64,000 bases of DNA. Origin: JBBSAT01 sp044223665 (GTDB taxonomy: Bacteria > Myxococcota_A > Polyangia > Polyangiales > Sandaracinaceae). Position 1 is the stretch's first letter; each line of letters opens with the position of its first letter. A program made the translations under genes and the position numbers. The stretch lies in the NCBI GenBank assembly GCA_044223665.1, contig JBGALT010000004.1, positions 62,001-126,000 of the forward strand, written 5' to 3'. This document shows, in pieces, positions 18,758-27,781 of the stretch. The notes under the pieces were generated by a model. It saw only the letters and a program-made list of their open reading frames with translations, searched no databases and had not been told where the DNA came from.

Positions 18758-20974
18758 ATGAGCGCACCCACCGCTTCCGAGGGCTCCGAGGCTTCCGCGA
18801 CGCCCGAAGGGCTGCCCGACCTCTCCCTGGTCGACGAGGACAAGCGCGACGCGGAGTGGGTGAAGCACTACTACCAGCGCGGCGTTCCGCAGCTGACGGT
18901 GCGCGCGATCCTCACGGGCGGCTTGCTCGGCATGCTCATGAGCCTCGCGAACCTCTACACGACGCTGCACGTCGGGTGGTCGTTCGGCGTCGCCATCACG
19001 AGCGGCGTGCTCGCGTTCGCGATCTGGGGCGTGCTCGGGCGCATCCCGGGCCTCTCGCAGATGACGCTGCTCGAGAACAACTGCATGCAGTCGGCCGCGA
19101 GCGCCGCGGGCTACTCGACGGGCGGCACGCTCGCGACCGCCGTCGGCGCGATGCTCCTCATCGGCGGCGACGAAGAGCGGCTCGGCTGGCTCCCGGTCGG
19201 CGCGTGGGTGTTCCTCACCGGCGTGCTCGGCGTCTTCCTCGCCATCCCGATGAAGCGCCAGATGATCAACCAGGAGCAGCTGCCCTTCCCGTCCGGCATC
19301 GCCGCCGCCGCCACGCTGCGCTCGCTCTACGCGAAGGGCCGGGAGTCGGTCCTCGCCGCGCGCGCGCTGATCGGCTCGATGGTGGTCGGCGCGATCGTGG
19401 CGTTCGTCCGCGACAAGCTCGAGTGGATCCCGGGCCTCTTGCCGTTCACCTTCCGCCTCTTCCGCGTGCGCGACACGCAGTTCACCGGGGACATGATGAT
19501 GGGCGTCGGCTTCGAGCCGAGCCTGCTCTTGATCGCCGCCGGGATGATCGTCGGCATCCGCGTGTGCACGTGGATGTTCATCGGCGCGCTCACGAACGTC
19601 ACCGTGCTGATGCCCTACGCCCTCTCGCAGCCGGACTGGCACGAACAGGGCAAGACCTTCTTCGGGCACGTCGAGACGATGTCGCTCGCGACGAACTTCC
19701 CGCCCGGCCACACCGAGGTCGACCCGCACGCGATCGAGGCGGTGGTTCCGCAGCTGAACGCGGTGAGCGAGACGGCCCCGATCGAGCTGCACGCGTACGC
19801 GAACGCGCAGGAGCCCGAGGCGATGCATCTCGCCACCGAGCGCGCGCGGATCGTCCGCGCCCAGCTCGAGGAGCACGGCGTCGCTTCGAGCCGCATCACG
19901 CTCGCCGAGCCCGAGGTCCTCACCGCGCGCGACGGCTCGCGGCGCGTCCTCTACTACGTCGATGGCCACCCCGTGACGCTCGGCGTACGCACGACGCGCT
20001 GGAGCCTGTGGTTCGGGACCGCGATGCTCGTCGCGTCGGGCCTGACCGCGTTCGCGCTCGGCTGGCGCACGATCCTGCGCGCGTTCCAGAAGCTCCGCGC
20101 GAGCCGAGCCGGCGGCAAGGCCGCCTCGAGCGACGCCATCGACGAGCTCGAGGTGCCCACGCGCTGGTTCGTCCTCGGCATGATCCCGATCACGCTGGGC
20201 CTCGTCGCGCTCTGCTGGCTCTCGCTCTCGATCAACCCGGTCCTCGGCGTCGTCTCGGTCGTGCTCTCGTTCTTCATCTCGCTCGTCGCGTGCCGCGCGA
20301 CCGGCGAGACCGATACGACGCCGATCGGCCCTCTCGGCAAGATCACGCAGTTCATCTACGCCGTGCTCGCTCCGGGCAACACCACCGTGAACCTGATGAC
20401 GGCCGGCATCACCTCGGGCGCCGCGGGCGCCTCGGCCGACCTCCTGACGGATCTGAAGAGTGGCTATCTGCTCGGAGCCAATCCCCGCCAGCAGTTCATC
20501 GCCCAGGCGACGGGCGTCATCTTCGGCACGATCGCCGTCGTTCCCGCCTGGTACCTGATGGTCCCGGACCGCGCGACACTCGACGCGATCAACTCGCCCG
20601 CGACGAGCATGTGGTACGCGGTCGCGATGGCGCTCTCGCAGGGCGTGGAGACGATTCCCGAGTCCGCACGCATGGCCATCGTCGTGGGCGCCGTCATCGG
20701 CATCGTGATCGGCCTGTTCGAGGGTCTCGCCCCGAAGACGTGGAAGAACTGGATTCCGAGCTCCATGGGGCTGGGCCTGGCGTTCGTGCTGAACTTCCAG
20801 AACTCGTTCTCCTTCTTCATCGGCGCCGTCATCGCGTTCGCGTGGGCCAAGGCGCACAAGGCCTCGGCCGACCGCTACGTCGTGCCCGCCGCGTCGGGCG
20901 CCATCGCCGGCGAGTCGATCACGGGCGCGGGGATCGCGATCTGGGACACGCTGATGGGCCTGCTCGGCGGCTGA
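18758..20974 (+). CDS. OPT-family oligopeptide transporter with OmpA-like insertion
   Basis: The product is 738 aa from ATG 18758. Many hydrophobic helices and the OPT-typical segments TLLENNCMQSAASAAGYSTG and NQEQLPFPSGIAAAATLRSL mark an oligopeptide/metal-chelate transporter. Between helices, residues about 325-402 form a soluble insert. It reads APIELHAYANAQEPEAMHLA, then ERARIVRAQLEEHGVASSRI, then RRVLYYVDG. This follows the OmpA-like peptidoglycan-binding pattern (strand, RA.aV helix, Gv..sRI, RRV strand). Bacterial OPT proteins I know lack such a domain. Its side of the membrane is not provable here; the periplasm is expected. Confidence 0.85.
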   Translation: MSAPTASEGSEASATPEGLPDLSLVDEDKRDAEWVKHYYQRGVPQLTVRAILTGGLLGMLMSLANLYTTLHVGWSFGVAITSGVLAFAIWGVLGRIPGLSQMTLLENNCMQSAASAAGYSTGGTLATAVGAMLLIGGDEERLGWLPVGAWVFLTGVLGVFLAIPMKRQMINQEQLPFPSGIAAAATLRSLYAKGRESVLAARALIGSMVVGAIVAFVRDKLEWIPGLLPFTFRLFRVRDTQFTGDMMMGVGFEPSLLLIAAGMIVGIRVCTWMFIGALTNVTVLMPYALSQPDWHEQGKTFFGHVETMSLATNFPPGHTEVDPHAIEAVVPQLNAVSETAPIELHAYANAQEPEAMHLATERARIVRAQLEEHGVASSRITLAEPEVLTARDGSRRVLYYVDGHPVTLGVRTTRWSLWFGTAMLVASGLTAFALGWRTILRAFQKLRASRAGGKAASSDAIDELEVPTRWFVLGMIPITLGLVALCWLSLSINPVLGVVSVVLSFFISLVACRATGETDTTPIGPLGKITQFIYAVLAPGNTTVNLMTAGITSGAAGASADLLTDLKSGYLLGANPRQQFIAQATGVIFGTIAVVPAWYLMVPDRATLDAINSPATSMWYAVAMALSQGVETIPESARMAIVVGAVIGIVIGLFEGLAPKTWKNWIPSSMGLGLAFVLNFQNSFSFFIGAVIAFAWAKAHKASADRYVVPAASGAIAGESITGAGIAIWDTLMGLLGG

Positions 20975-21054
20975 CGATCGGGGCCGCGGACCTCGCACCG
21001 AGCACACCTTCGCGCCGTGTTTCGGCCGCGGCGAGCGTCGCGGCAGCACGGTGA

Positions 21055-21060
21055 TATAAG
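21055..21060 (+). promoter_or_regulatory. Candidate -10 box (TATAAG) close to a start codon
   Basis: TATAAG ends nine bases before ATG 21070, so transcription would begin at or next to the start codon, giving a leaderless or near-leaderless mRNA. No good -35 element is seen. Confidence 0.3.
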
Positions 21061-21069
21061 GTGCGCCCC

Positions 21070-22543
21070 ATGGACATCGTCCTCGTCGCTTCCGAGATCG
21101 CCCCTTACGCCAAGACGACGCCTTCGGCCGAGCCCGTCGCCGCGCTCGCCAAGGCGCTTCGCACGCTCGGGCACAAGGTCACCGTCGTCGCGCCGCTCTG
21201 GGCGTCGATCGATCCGACGGCGCGCCACCTCGGCCGCCGCCTCACGCGCATCGACGTCGAGGGCACGCGCCTGGCGCTCTACGAGGGCCGCACCTCCGGC
21301 GGTGTCGACCTGCTCTTCCTCGGCCAGGACGAGCTCTTCGGCGCCGGCGTCACGGCGACCGACGAGTCGGAGGCGGCCGGCAAGCGCTGGGGCTTCTTCC
21401 TGCGCGGCGCGATGGAGCTCTTGCGCCGCCGCGAGAGCCGGCCCGACGTGGTGCACGTGCACGAGTGGCAGACGGCGCCGCTCGCGCTGATGCTGCGCGA
21501 GGATCGCGAGCTCTCGACGCTGGCCACCGTGCTCACCGTCTCGAGCATGGACTCGGTCGGCCGCTACGAGCGCGGGGCGCTGGCGCACTTCGGCCTCGCG
21601 CCGAGCGTCTTCTCGATCGACGGCGTCGAGTTCTTCGGAAAGATGTCGGCGCTCAAGGCCGGCCTCGTCGCGGCGGGGCGCATCGTGGTGCCCGGGCCCT
21701 CGTTCCTGCGCGCGTTCCTCGAGCGCGGCGGCGGCGGCGGCCTCGAAGGGGTGCTCAAGACGCGCGAGGGATCGCTCGTCGGGATCGTGCCGGGGGTGGA
21801 CGCGGCGGTCTTCAACTCGGCGACCGATCCGCACCTGACGACGCGCTTCGATGCGATGGACGTCGCCGGGCAGGGGACGTTCGGCAAGATGCGCTGCAAG
21901 GCGGCGCTCCAGCAGGAGCTCGGCCTCAAGGTGGCGGGCGACGTGCCCTCGCCGTGGTCCTCGGTGGCTCGGGCCCGCGCTCGGGCCTCGACAAGCTCGC
22001 CGAGATCGCGCCGCAGCTCGTGCGCAACGACGTGCAGCTCGCCGTGATCGTCGACGACGCGGGGAGCACCTCGAGCGCGCGCCTGGCCGAGATCGCGGCC
22101 CGCTATCCCGACCGCGTCGCGGTACGGACCGCGCAAGGCGGCACCGACGACCACGCGCTCGCACACCGCGCGCTCGGCGCCGCCGACCTCGCGATCGTGC
22201 CGGCGCTCGACGACGCGCGCACGACGCTCCAGATGGAGGCGCAGCGCTACGCGACGCTGCCCATCGGCCGGCGCGTCGGCCTCTTCGCCGACACGGTCGT
22301 CGACTGCGACGCGCAGCTGCGCTCGGGCGATGGCTTCTCGTTCGAGGAGGGCGTCGGAGGCGCTGCTCGACGATCCAGCGCGCCATCGCCAGCTTCCACG
22401 CGCCCGCGTTCCGCGCCGCGCAGGTGCGCGCGATCGGCGCCGATCACGGCTGGGAGCGGCCCGCGCGCCTGCACGAGCGTGTGTACCGCCAGGCGCTCGC
22501 CCTCGTCGGCCCGCGCGAGAGCGCGCCGCCGCCGAGCGCCTGA
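21070..22543 (+). pseudogene. Glycogen/starch-synthase-like glycosyltransferase, two frameshifts
   Basis: Homology to GlgA-type GT5 enzymes runs through three frames. Frame one runs from ATG 21070 (MDIVLVASEIAPYAKT, later VVHVHEWQTAPLALML) to about 21955. Frame two covers about 21957-22355 (LAVVLGGSGPRSGLDKLAEI, then VPALDDARTTLQMEAQ). Frame three ends at 22543 (TIQRAIASFHAPAFRAAQ). The first shift is a lost base in the CCC run near 21952; the second lies at about 22350-22375. The ADP-glucose-binding KxGGL motif near the N-terminus is replaced by KTTPSAE. It is either a decaying gene or two sequencing errors; the altered motif points to loss of the classical activity in any case. Confidence 0.75.
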
Positions 22544-22621
22544 GCCGATCGCCTCACCGTCTCCGAGGGGGCGAACGTGCGTCGTGATCGCCACCGATCA
22601 CGATCGCCGGAGCCGCTTCGC

Positions 22622-23113
22622 TCACGCGTCGCCCGCCACGACGAATCGCACGAGCTCGCCGCCGTCGGCGTCGAACCAGGCCTCGCAGTGGCACGCGCCT
22701 CCGTCGCTGATCTCGATCATGCGGTCGTGCGGCGCGTCCTCCGGTAGCGCGAACGACGGGCACGTCATGCTCACGCGGAGCATGCGGCGCCCTCGCTCGG
22801 TGTAGCCGAGGTAGCGGCGCGTGTAGCTCCCGAGCCGAGCCGGCAGCTCCGCCGGCAGAGCCTCGGTGCGCGCGAGGTGGTCACGCAGCGATCGCTCGAA
22901 CGCGCGCAGCTCGTCGGCGGTCGGCCGCCAGGGACCTTCGAGCTCGGCCCGGACCAGACCGCTCGCAGCGACGACGGCGCCCCGATGACCCTCCACGTCC
23001 ACGTCGCCGTACGGCAACGGCTCCGGTGCCGCCGTGCAGGACACGAGGGCGAGGGCGACGAGCACGACGACGAGGCGCACGTGACGATCGGTCGTGGTCG
23101 TGGCCGTGGTCAT
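22622..23113 (-). CDS. Small lipoprotein
   Basis: The product is 163 aa from ATG 23113, with AGGA about seven bases upstream. Signal segment LVVVLVALALVSC ends in a lipobox Cys at residue 26. The mature part has a helical middle (ADELRAFERSLRDHLARTEA) and a C-terminal Cys-rich end (SMTCPSF..., GACHCEAWFD). Family not recognised. It is followed on the same strand by another small lipoprotein gene. Confidence 0.65.
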   Translation of the reverse strand: MTTATTTTDRHVRLVVVLVALALVSCTAAPEPLPYGDVDVEGHRGAVVAASGLVRAELEGPWRPTADELRAFERSLRDHLARTEALPAELPARLGSYTRRYLGYTERGRRMLRVSMTCPSFALPEDAPHDRMIEISDGGACHCEAWFDADGGELVRFVVAGDA

Positions 23114-23152
23114 GCCGTTCCTCGCCGCGATGGTGTGGAACGCCGAGCCGCC

Positions 23153-23497
23153 TCAGCCCGGCGGAGGCGGAGGCGGAGGCGGAGGTGGCGGATACTCGAG
23201 CGTGTAGCAGCACGCGCTCGCGCGGCGGGCCCGCTCGGATCTCGTCGTCCTCGGCTCGAACACGTAGCGATGGGGGCCCGGCGAGCGCGTGAGCGCGTCG
23301 AGCGCATCGAAGTCGGGGCCCGTCCGATCGATGGCGAGCGGGCATCCGGTCGTGGGATCCGCCGCGCCGTTCGGGGCAGGTGAGGCCAGACACTCGATGC
23401 CGCCCGACTGCCACGCAGCGGGCTGCGCGCAGCCGACCGCGGTGCAGCCTGCCGTGGAGCAAGGCACGAGCAGCAAGAGGAGCCACGTGCGAGCCAT
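23153..23497 (-). CDS. Small lipoprotein with C-terminal polyproline tail
   Basis: The product is 114 aa from ATG 23497; ATG 23515 is possible. MARTWLLLLLVPCSTAGC is a signal peptide with lipobox STAGC. The mature protein has several cysteines and ends in eleven consecutive prolines and a Gly. It lies 39 bp from the start of the lipoprotein at 22622-23113, in the same direction, so both are probably co-transcribed. Function unknown. Confidence 0.55.
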   Translation of the reverse strand: MARTWLLLLLVPCSTAGCTAVGCAQPAAWQSGGIECLASPAPNGAADPTTGCPLAIDRTGPDFDALDALTRSPGPHRYVFEPRTTRSERARRASACCYTLEYPPPPPPPPPPPG

Positions 23498-23774
23498 GTC
23501 GAGAGACTCGCACATCGGTGGTCGCGACGCTCTGCTCGTCGCTTCCCCCGCGAGGCCGCGACGATGCCCGGGCCTCGCCGTGACAACGCCCAAAGGCGCC
23601 GTGACGGTGCCGGCAGGCGCGCCGTTTCGGCCGTCGTCTCGTGGCCTCGAGCGCCGGGCACGGGCCCTGCTCCAGGAGGGGTCGTCACGCGCTGTGGGGA
23701 ATATGCGCTCGATCGTGCCCGCCGTCTCGCGCGCGAGGGGCGTGGTCGGCCGCGCCATCACGAAAGGAAACGCC

Positions 23775-24587
23775 ATGCTCTCGATCTCGACCTCGCTCGT
23801 AGACCGCCGTCCCGCGCTCGCCGCCGGAACGGCCCGCACCCTCGCCGGCGTCGCGATCGCCGCGACGCTGCTCGGCAGCGGTTGCGCTTCGCCACGCGAG
23901 CCGCGCGAGACGAACGGTGACGCCGGGCTCGCGTCCCTGTACGACGCCGCGCGCCCGCCGAGCGCATGCGTGCCCAACATGACCGTCTCGTGTCTCTGCC
24001 CCGGCGGCAGCTCGGGCACGCAGACCTGCAACACGGCCGGCACCGGCTTCGTCGCCGCGTGCGCCTGCGGCACGATCCCGACGCCCGATGCCGGGCCGAG
24101 CTGCCAGGCCACCGGCTCGACGTGCACGGTGCAGGGCGACTGTTGCAGCTTCCTCGACGGCGACGGGTCGTGCGTCGACTACGGCACCGGCGCCCGCTGC
24201 GCCGACGGGTGCTCGTACGACAGCGATTGCAACAGCGGTTGCTGCGCCGTGCTCACCAACGGTGCGCGGGCGTGCGGGCCGGCCTCGGCCTGTCAGGGCG
24301 GCATCGGCGACCCGTGCACGAGCGACACGCAGTGCCTGTCGGGTCTCTCGTGCACCGGCACGTGGTGCACGACGAGCTGCTCTTCTTCGCTGACGGACTG
24401 CCCCGGCCTCTACAGCGGTGAGAGGAACTCGTCCGGACAGCTCAACTGGTGCGTGAGCGCGGCGTCCGGCTCCGACGTCTGCTTCCCCGGCTGCTACTCG
24501 AACGCCGACTGCGCCGCGTTCCCCGGGACGAGCTGCCGCAGCACGTACACCAACGCCGGCACGGCCATCACGGTGTGCGCGCGATGA
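23775..24587 (+). CDS. Cysteine-rich lipoprotein
   Basis: The product is 270 aa from ATG 23775, with AAGGAA eight bases upstream. The signal segment ends in LLGSGC, a lipobox. The mature protein carries about 30 cysteines in short modules (CVPNMTVSCLCPGGSSGTQT, CCSFLDGDGSC, DSDCNSGCCAV, DTQCLSGLSC), the disulfide-rich Dickkopf-like style common in Myxococcota surface lipoproteins. Its stop overlaps the next start as ATGA. Binding or structural role at the cell surface is inferred. Confidence 0.8.
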   Translation: MLSISTSLVDRRPALAAGTARTLAGVAIAATLLGSGCASPREPRETNGDAGLASLYDAARPPSACVPNMTVSCLCPGGSSGTQTCNTAGTGFVAACACGTIPTPDAGPSCQATGSTCTVQGDCCSFLDGDGSCVDYGTGARCADGCSYDSDCNSGCCAVLTNGARACGPASACQGGIGDPCTSDTQCLSGLSCTGTWCTTSCSSSLTDCPGLYSGERNSSGQLNWCVSAASGSDVCFPGCYSNADCAAFPGTSCRSTYTNAGTAITVCAR

Positions 24588-25042
24588 GCTCCGCCGATCG
24601 CTGGACGTTCTCGGCACGCGCACTTCTCGGCAAGGAGTGCTCGCCCCGGAGGACCCGGACCGAAGCGGGCTCGGCCCGCGGACGGAAGGGGCTGCAGTGG
24701 GCGAGCCGTTCACTTCTCCTCGGCGCGGGCATCGTCGTCGCACTGGCGCTCCACCACGCGCCGCCCCCCGCGAGCGAGCGAGCCCCGCTCGACGCGGCGG
24801 CGCAGCCGACGACGAGCGCCGCCGCGCCGACACCGACCTCGCCGAACGATGCGGCCTCCCGCGTCGATCCGAGCGCCGCGCCCGCCGCCGTCGAGGGGCC
24901 GCGGCAGGAGGCCGAGATCGATCGCTTCGCCGCCGGACCGGGCCCGCTCCCCGAGGCGCGCCCCGCCTCCGAGGGCGCGCCGCTCGCAGCGCTGCACCCG
25001 ACCTCGCAGCCGATCCTGCCGAGCGAGCTGTCGCGCCGTTGA
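24584..25042 (+). CDS. Single-pass membrane protein, hypothetical
   Basis: The product is 152 aa from ATG 24584, which overlaps the previous stop (ATGA). A basic N-terminus of about 45 residues precedes one hydrophobic helix (SLLLGAGIVVALALHH). A Pro/Ala/Ser-rich extracytoplasmic tail with no clear domain follows. Coupling to the lipoprotein is the main support for it being real. Composition is plain and it could be a minor envelope protein. Confidence 0.5.
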   Translation: MSSADRWTFSARALLGKECSPRRTRTEAGSARGRKGLQWASRSLLLGAGIVVALALHHAPPPASERAPLDAAAQPTTSAAAPTPTSPNDAASRVDPSAAPAAVEGPRQEAEIDRFAAGPGPLPEARPASEGAPLAALHPTSQPILPSELSRR

Positions 25043-25079
25043 CAGCGTCGATCACTGCGGCGATCTCGGAGCTCGGCTC

Positions 25080-25182
25080 CTCTCCCACTCCGTGGGAGAG
25101 GCTGGGTGAGGGCGGGCGGAGTTCGCGACGGAAGGACGTGTCCTCGGCGCCAGCGCCGGGGCCCTCACCTGACCTCTCCCAC
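25080..25182. repeat. Intergenic inverted-repeat element
   Basis: A perfect hairpin (CTCTCCCAC / tcc / GTGGGAGAG, 25080-25100) opens the element. The 22-base arm 25092-25113 then pairs with 25161-25182 at 19 of 22 positions. Its GGGAGAGG...GTGAGGG / CCCTCAC...CCTCTCCC style resembles dispersed intergenic repeats of many GC-rich genomes. It may also terminate the 24584-25042 transcript. The rest of 25043-25379 shows no gene. Confidence 0.55.
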
Positions 25183-25379
25183 GAACTCTGCGGGTGTGGG
25201 CGAGGGGCTGCGGGCAGCCCTTCGGGGGAAATGGAATAGCACGAGCGCAACGCGATCGAGGGCGCACCGCTGCTGTGAGTCGAGTCGAGCGTGGTGCCGT
25301 CTGCGCGAGCGAGCGCTCACGGCACGACGTTGCCGGCCACCGAGACATCGCCGGCGCTGCGTGCCTGGTACGTCGTCGA

Positions 25380-26165
25380 TCAGCGCACGAACGGTGGCCG
25401 CTTCTCGGCCTCGCCCATGTCCTCGGCCGCGTAGTACGCGGCGATCATCTCGCGAGCGCCGTCGCGCGTGTAGACGTCGGCGCGCCGCGACTCGAGGACG
25501 TCGGCGATCACCTTCGCCACCTCTTCGGCCGACTGCGCGCCCGGCATGCGACGCGAGTCCATCCCGCCGTGCAGCGCACGCACACCGAACTCGGTCGCCA
25601 CGACACCCGGGTGCACGACCGAGACGGCGATGTTCTCGGGCGCGAGCTCCATGCGCAGGCTCGCCGAGAGCGCGTTGAGCGCGTGCTTGCTCGCCGCGTA
25701 GGCGCTGCGGATGGTGGCCATCGGCACGCGGCCGAGCAGCGAGCTCACGTTCACGACGTGCCCGCTCCCGCGCGCACGGAAGTGCGGCAGGATCGCCTGC
25801 ACGCCGTAGAGCGCCGACTTCACGTTGACCCGCATCATCTCGTCGAAGTCGGCGTCGGTGAGCTCGCTCGGCAGGCGGCTGATGCCGCGTCCGGCGTTGT
25901 TCACCCACGCGTCCACGTGTCCGAAGTGGGCGAGCGCGCTCTCGACGATACGCGCGTGGTCCTCGCGGCGCGTCACGTCGCCGACGACCACGAGCGCCTG
26001 CTTCCGATCCGGTAGCGCCGACTGCACGGCCTCGAGCGCCGACGACGTGCGTGCGACCATCACGACGCGCGCCCCGCGCGCGGCGAGCTCGGGCACGAGC
26101 GCCGCGCCGATCCCCGCGCTAGCACCGGTGACGACGACGACGCGACCTTCGAGAGAGAGAGGCAT
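25380..26165 (-). CDS. Short-chain dehydrogenase/reductase
   Basis: The product is 261 aa from ATG 26165. Classical SDR motifs are present: TGASAGIG cofactor site (residues 13-20), NNAG (89-92), catalytic Ser about 141/142, and Tyr156 with Lys160 in YAASK. It should oxidise or reduce a hydroxyl/carbonyl substrate with NAD(P). An Arg at the end of beta-2 (VARTSS) hints at NADP preference. Substrate unknown. It is divergent from the FliI-like ATPase gene. Confidence 0.9.
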   Translation of the reverse strand: MPLSLEGRVVVVTGASAGIGAALVPELAARGARVVMVARTSSALEAVQSALPDRKQALVVVGDVTRREDHARIVESALAHFGHVDAWVNNAGRGISRLPSELTDADFDEMMRVNVKSALYGVQAILPHFRARGSGHVVNVSSLLGRVPMATIRSAYAASKHALNALSASLRMELAPENIAVSVVHPGVVATEFGVRALHGGMDSRRMPGAQSAEEVAKVIADVLESRRADVYTRDGAREMIAAYYAAEDMGEAEKRPPFVR

Positions 26166-26241
26166 CGCGGCAGCATCACACGGCCCCCGCGATCGAGCCA
26201 CGGACCCTGGGCTGCGCGGGTCGGATCGGCAGCGCGAGGTG

Positions 26242-26247
26242 TAGAAT
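26242..26247 (+). promoter_or_regulatory. Candidate -10 box (TAGAAT) close to a start codon
   Basis: TAGAAT ends nine bases before the ATG of the FliI-like gene, in the 91-bp divergent gap to the SDR gene. It implies a near-leaderless transcript; no clear -35 box is seen. Confidence 0.3.
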
Positions 26248-26256
26248 CGCGCCGCG

Positions 26257-27573
26257 ATGTCGCTCGACCTCTCTCGCTTCTCGGCCGCGCTGAAGAACGT
26301 GGACCCCGTCGTGACCGAGGGGCGCGTCACCGGCGCGGTGGGGCTCGCGATCCGAGCCATCGCGCCCGGAGCGCGGCTCGGCGCGATCGCCGAGATCACC
26401 CGGCCGAGCGGCGAGGGCGAGCTCGCTCACGCCGTGCTCGCCGAGGTCGTCGCGTTCGACGGGGAGATCGCCACGATGCTCCCGCTCGGCGCCGCCACCG
26501 GCATCGGGCCCGGCGATCGCGTCTCGATCTCGTCGCATGGCCTGACGGTGCGTGCCGGCGACGACCTGCTCGGCCGCGTGCTCGATGGCCTGGGCGAGCC
26601 GATCGACGGCGGAGCCCCGCTGCGCGGTGAGCCCGTGCCCGTGCTGCGCGCGCCGCCGAGCCCGCTCGAGCGGCCGCGTGCGAGCCGCCTGCTGCCGCTC
26701 GGAGTGCGCGTGCTCGACGCGCTCACGCCCGTCGCCGAGGGACAGCGCCTCGGTCTCTTCTCGGGAAGCGGCGTCGGCAAGAGCACCCTGCTCGCGCAGA
26801 TCGCGCGGCAGGCGGCGGCGGACGTCTTCGTCGTCTGCCTCGTGGGCGAGCGCGGGCGCGAGGTCGTCGAATTCCTGGAGGATGGCCTCGGGCCCGAGGG
26901 GCGCGCCCGCGGCGTCGTCGTCGCCGCGACGAGCGATGCGCCGCCGCTGGTGCGCATGCGCAGCGCCTTCGTCGCGACGGCGATCGCCGAGCACTTCCGT
27001 GATCGGGGCGCGAGCGTGCTGCTCCTCGTGGACAGCGTGACGCGCTTCGCCCGTGCGGCCCGCGAGGTCGGCCTCGCGGCCGGAGAAGCGCCCGCGCGGC
27101 GCGGCTATCCACCCAGCGTCTTCGCGCAGCTGCCGCAGCTGCTCGAGAGGAGCGGCACGAGCCGCCACGGCACGATCACCGGCATCTACACGGTGCTCGT
27201 CGAGGGCAGCGACCTCGAAGAGCCGATCGCCGACGAAGTGCGCGGCATCCTCGACGGCCACGTGGTCCTCTCCCGAGCGCTCGCCAGCCGCGGGCGCTTC
27301 CCCGCCGTCGATCCCCGCGAGTCGCTCTCGCGCCTCGCGCCGCGCGTCGCGAGCCCCACCCACCTCGCCGCGGCCGCGAAGCTCCGCGAGCACGTGTCGA
27401 TCTACGAGGAGAAGCGCGACCTCGTGCTCCTCGGCGCCTACAAGCGCGGTGGCGACGCCGCGCTCGATCGCGCACTCGAGCGCATCGACGCGATCGAGGC
27501 GTTCCTCCGCCAGCCCGATCGGGAGGCCGTGAGCTTCGAGGACACGCTCGCGGCGCTCTCGCGCGTCGTCTGA
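26257..27573 (+). CDS. FliI/YscN-family type III export ATPase, orphan
   Basis: The product is 438 aa, normal for the family. An N-terminal beta-barrel precedes the F1-like ATPase core. Walker A is GSGVGKST (170-177), Walker B ends in LLLVDS (Asp259), and the family signature follows (RRGYPPSVFAQLPQLLERSG). The C-terminal domain also matches (YEEKRDLVLLGAYKRGGD). Such ATPases energise substrate unloading at flagellar or injectisome export gates. No other export gene (FlhA/B, FliH, rod, ring, chaperone) is present in this window, so this copy is isolated here. It may serve a system elsewhere or a reduced export device. Confidence 0.92.
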   Translation: MSLDLSRFSAALKNVDPVVTEGRVTGAVGLAIRAIAPGARLGAIAEITRPSGEGELAHAVLAEVVAFDGEIATMLPLGAATGIGPGDRVSISSHGLTVRAGDDLLGRVLDGLGEPIDGGAPLRGEPVPVLRAPPSPLERPRASRLLPLGVRVLDALTPVAEGQRLGLFSGSGVGKSTLLAQIARQAAADVFVVCLVGERGREVVEFLEDGLGPEGRARGVVVAATSDAPPLVRMRSAFVATAIAEHFRDRGASVLLLVDSVTRFARAAREVGLAAGEAPARRGYPPSVFAQLPQLLERSGTSRHGTITGIYTVLVEGSDLEEPIADEVRGILDGHVVLSRALASRGRFPAVDPRESLSRLAPRVASPTHLAAAAKLREHVSIYEEKRDLVLLGAYKRGGDAALDRALERIDAIEAFLRQPDREAVSFEDTLAALSRVV

Positions 27574-27715
27574 TCGGCGCGCGGCGCCGTGACGCCGGAC
27601 GCCGCCTAGTGACCGATCACGATCCTGGGACAGAATCGGGAACGGGCAGTTGGCGTCGCGACGGATGTCGCGACGGACAGGTGGGTGAGGCCGACCGATT
27701 CACTCGGGCGGCCGA

Positions 27716-27757
27716 GGGAGGACGGGACGTCCTCCCTTCACGATTCGCAGAATCGTG
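27716..27757. terminator. Two tandem hairpins between convergent genes
   Basis: GGGAGGACG / gga / CGTCCTCCC (27716-27736) is followed by CACGATTC / gca / GAATCGTG (27739-27757); both stems are perfect. They sit between the converging FliI-like gene and the cysteine-rich lipoprotein gene and probably act in both directions. Confidence 0.65.
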
Positions 27758-27781
27758 GTCGGCCATTCAGAGCGGGGGCCA

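Noticed and set aside
18257..21049. Long minus-strand frame opposite the OPT transporter
   Set aside because: His/Asp/Arg-rich shadow frame without start context; the plus strand encodes an obvious transporter.
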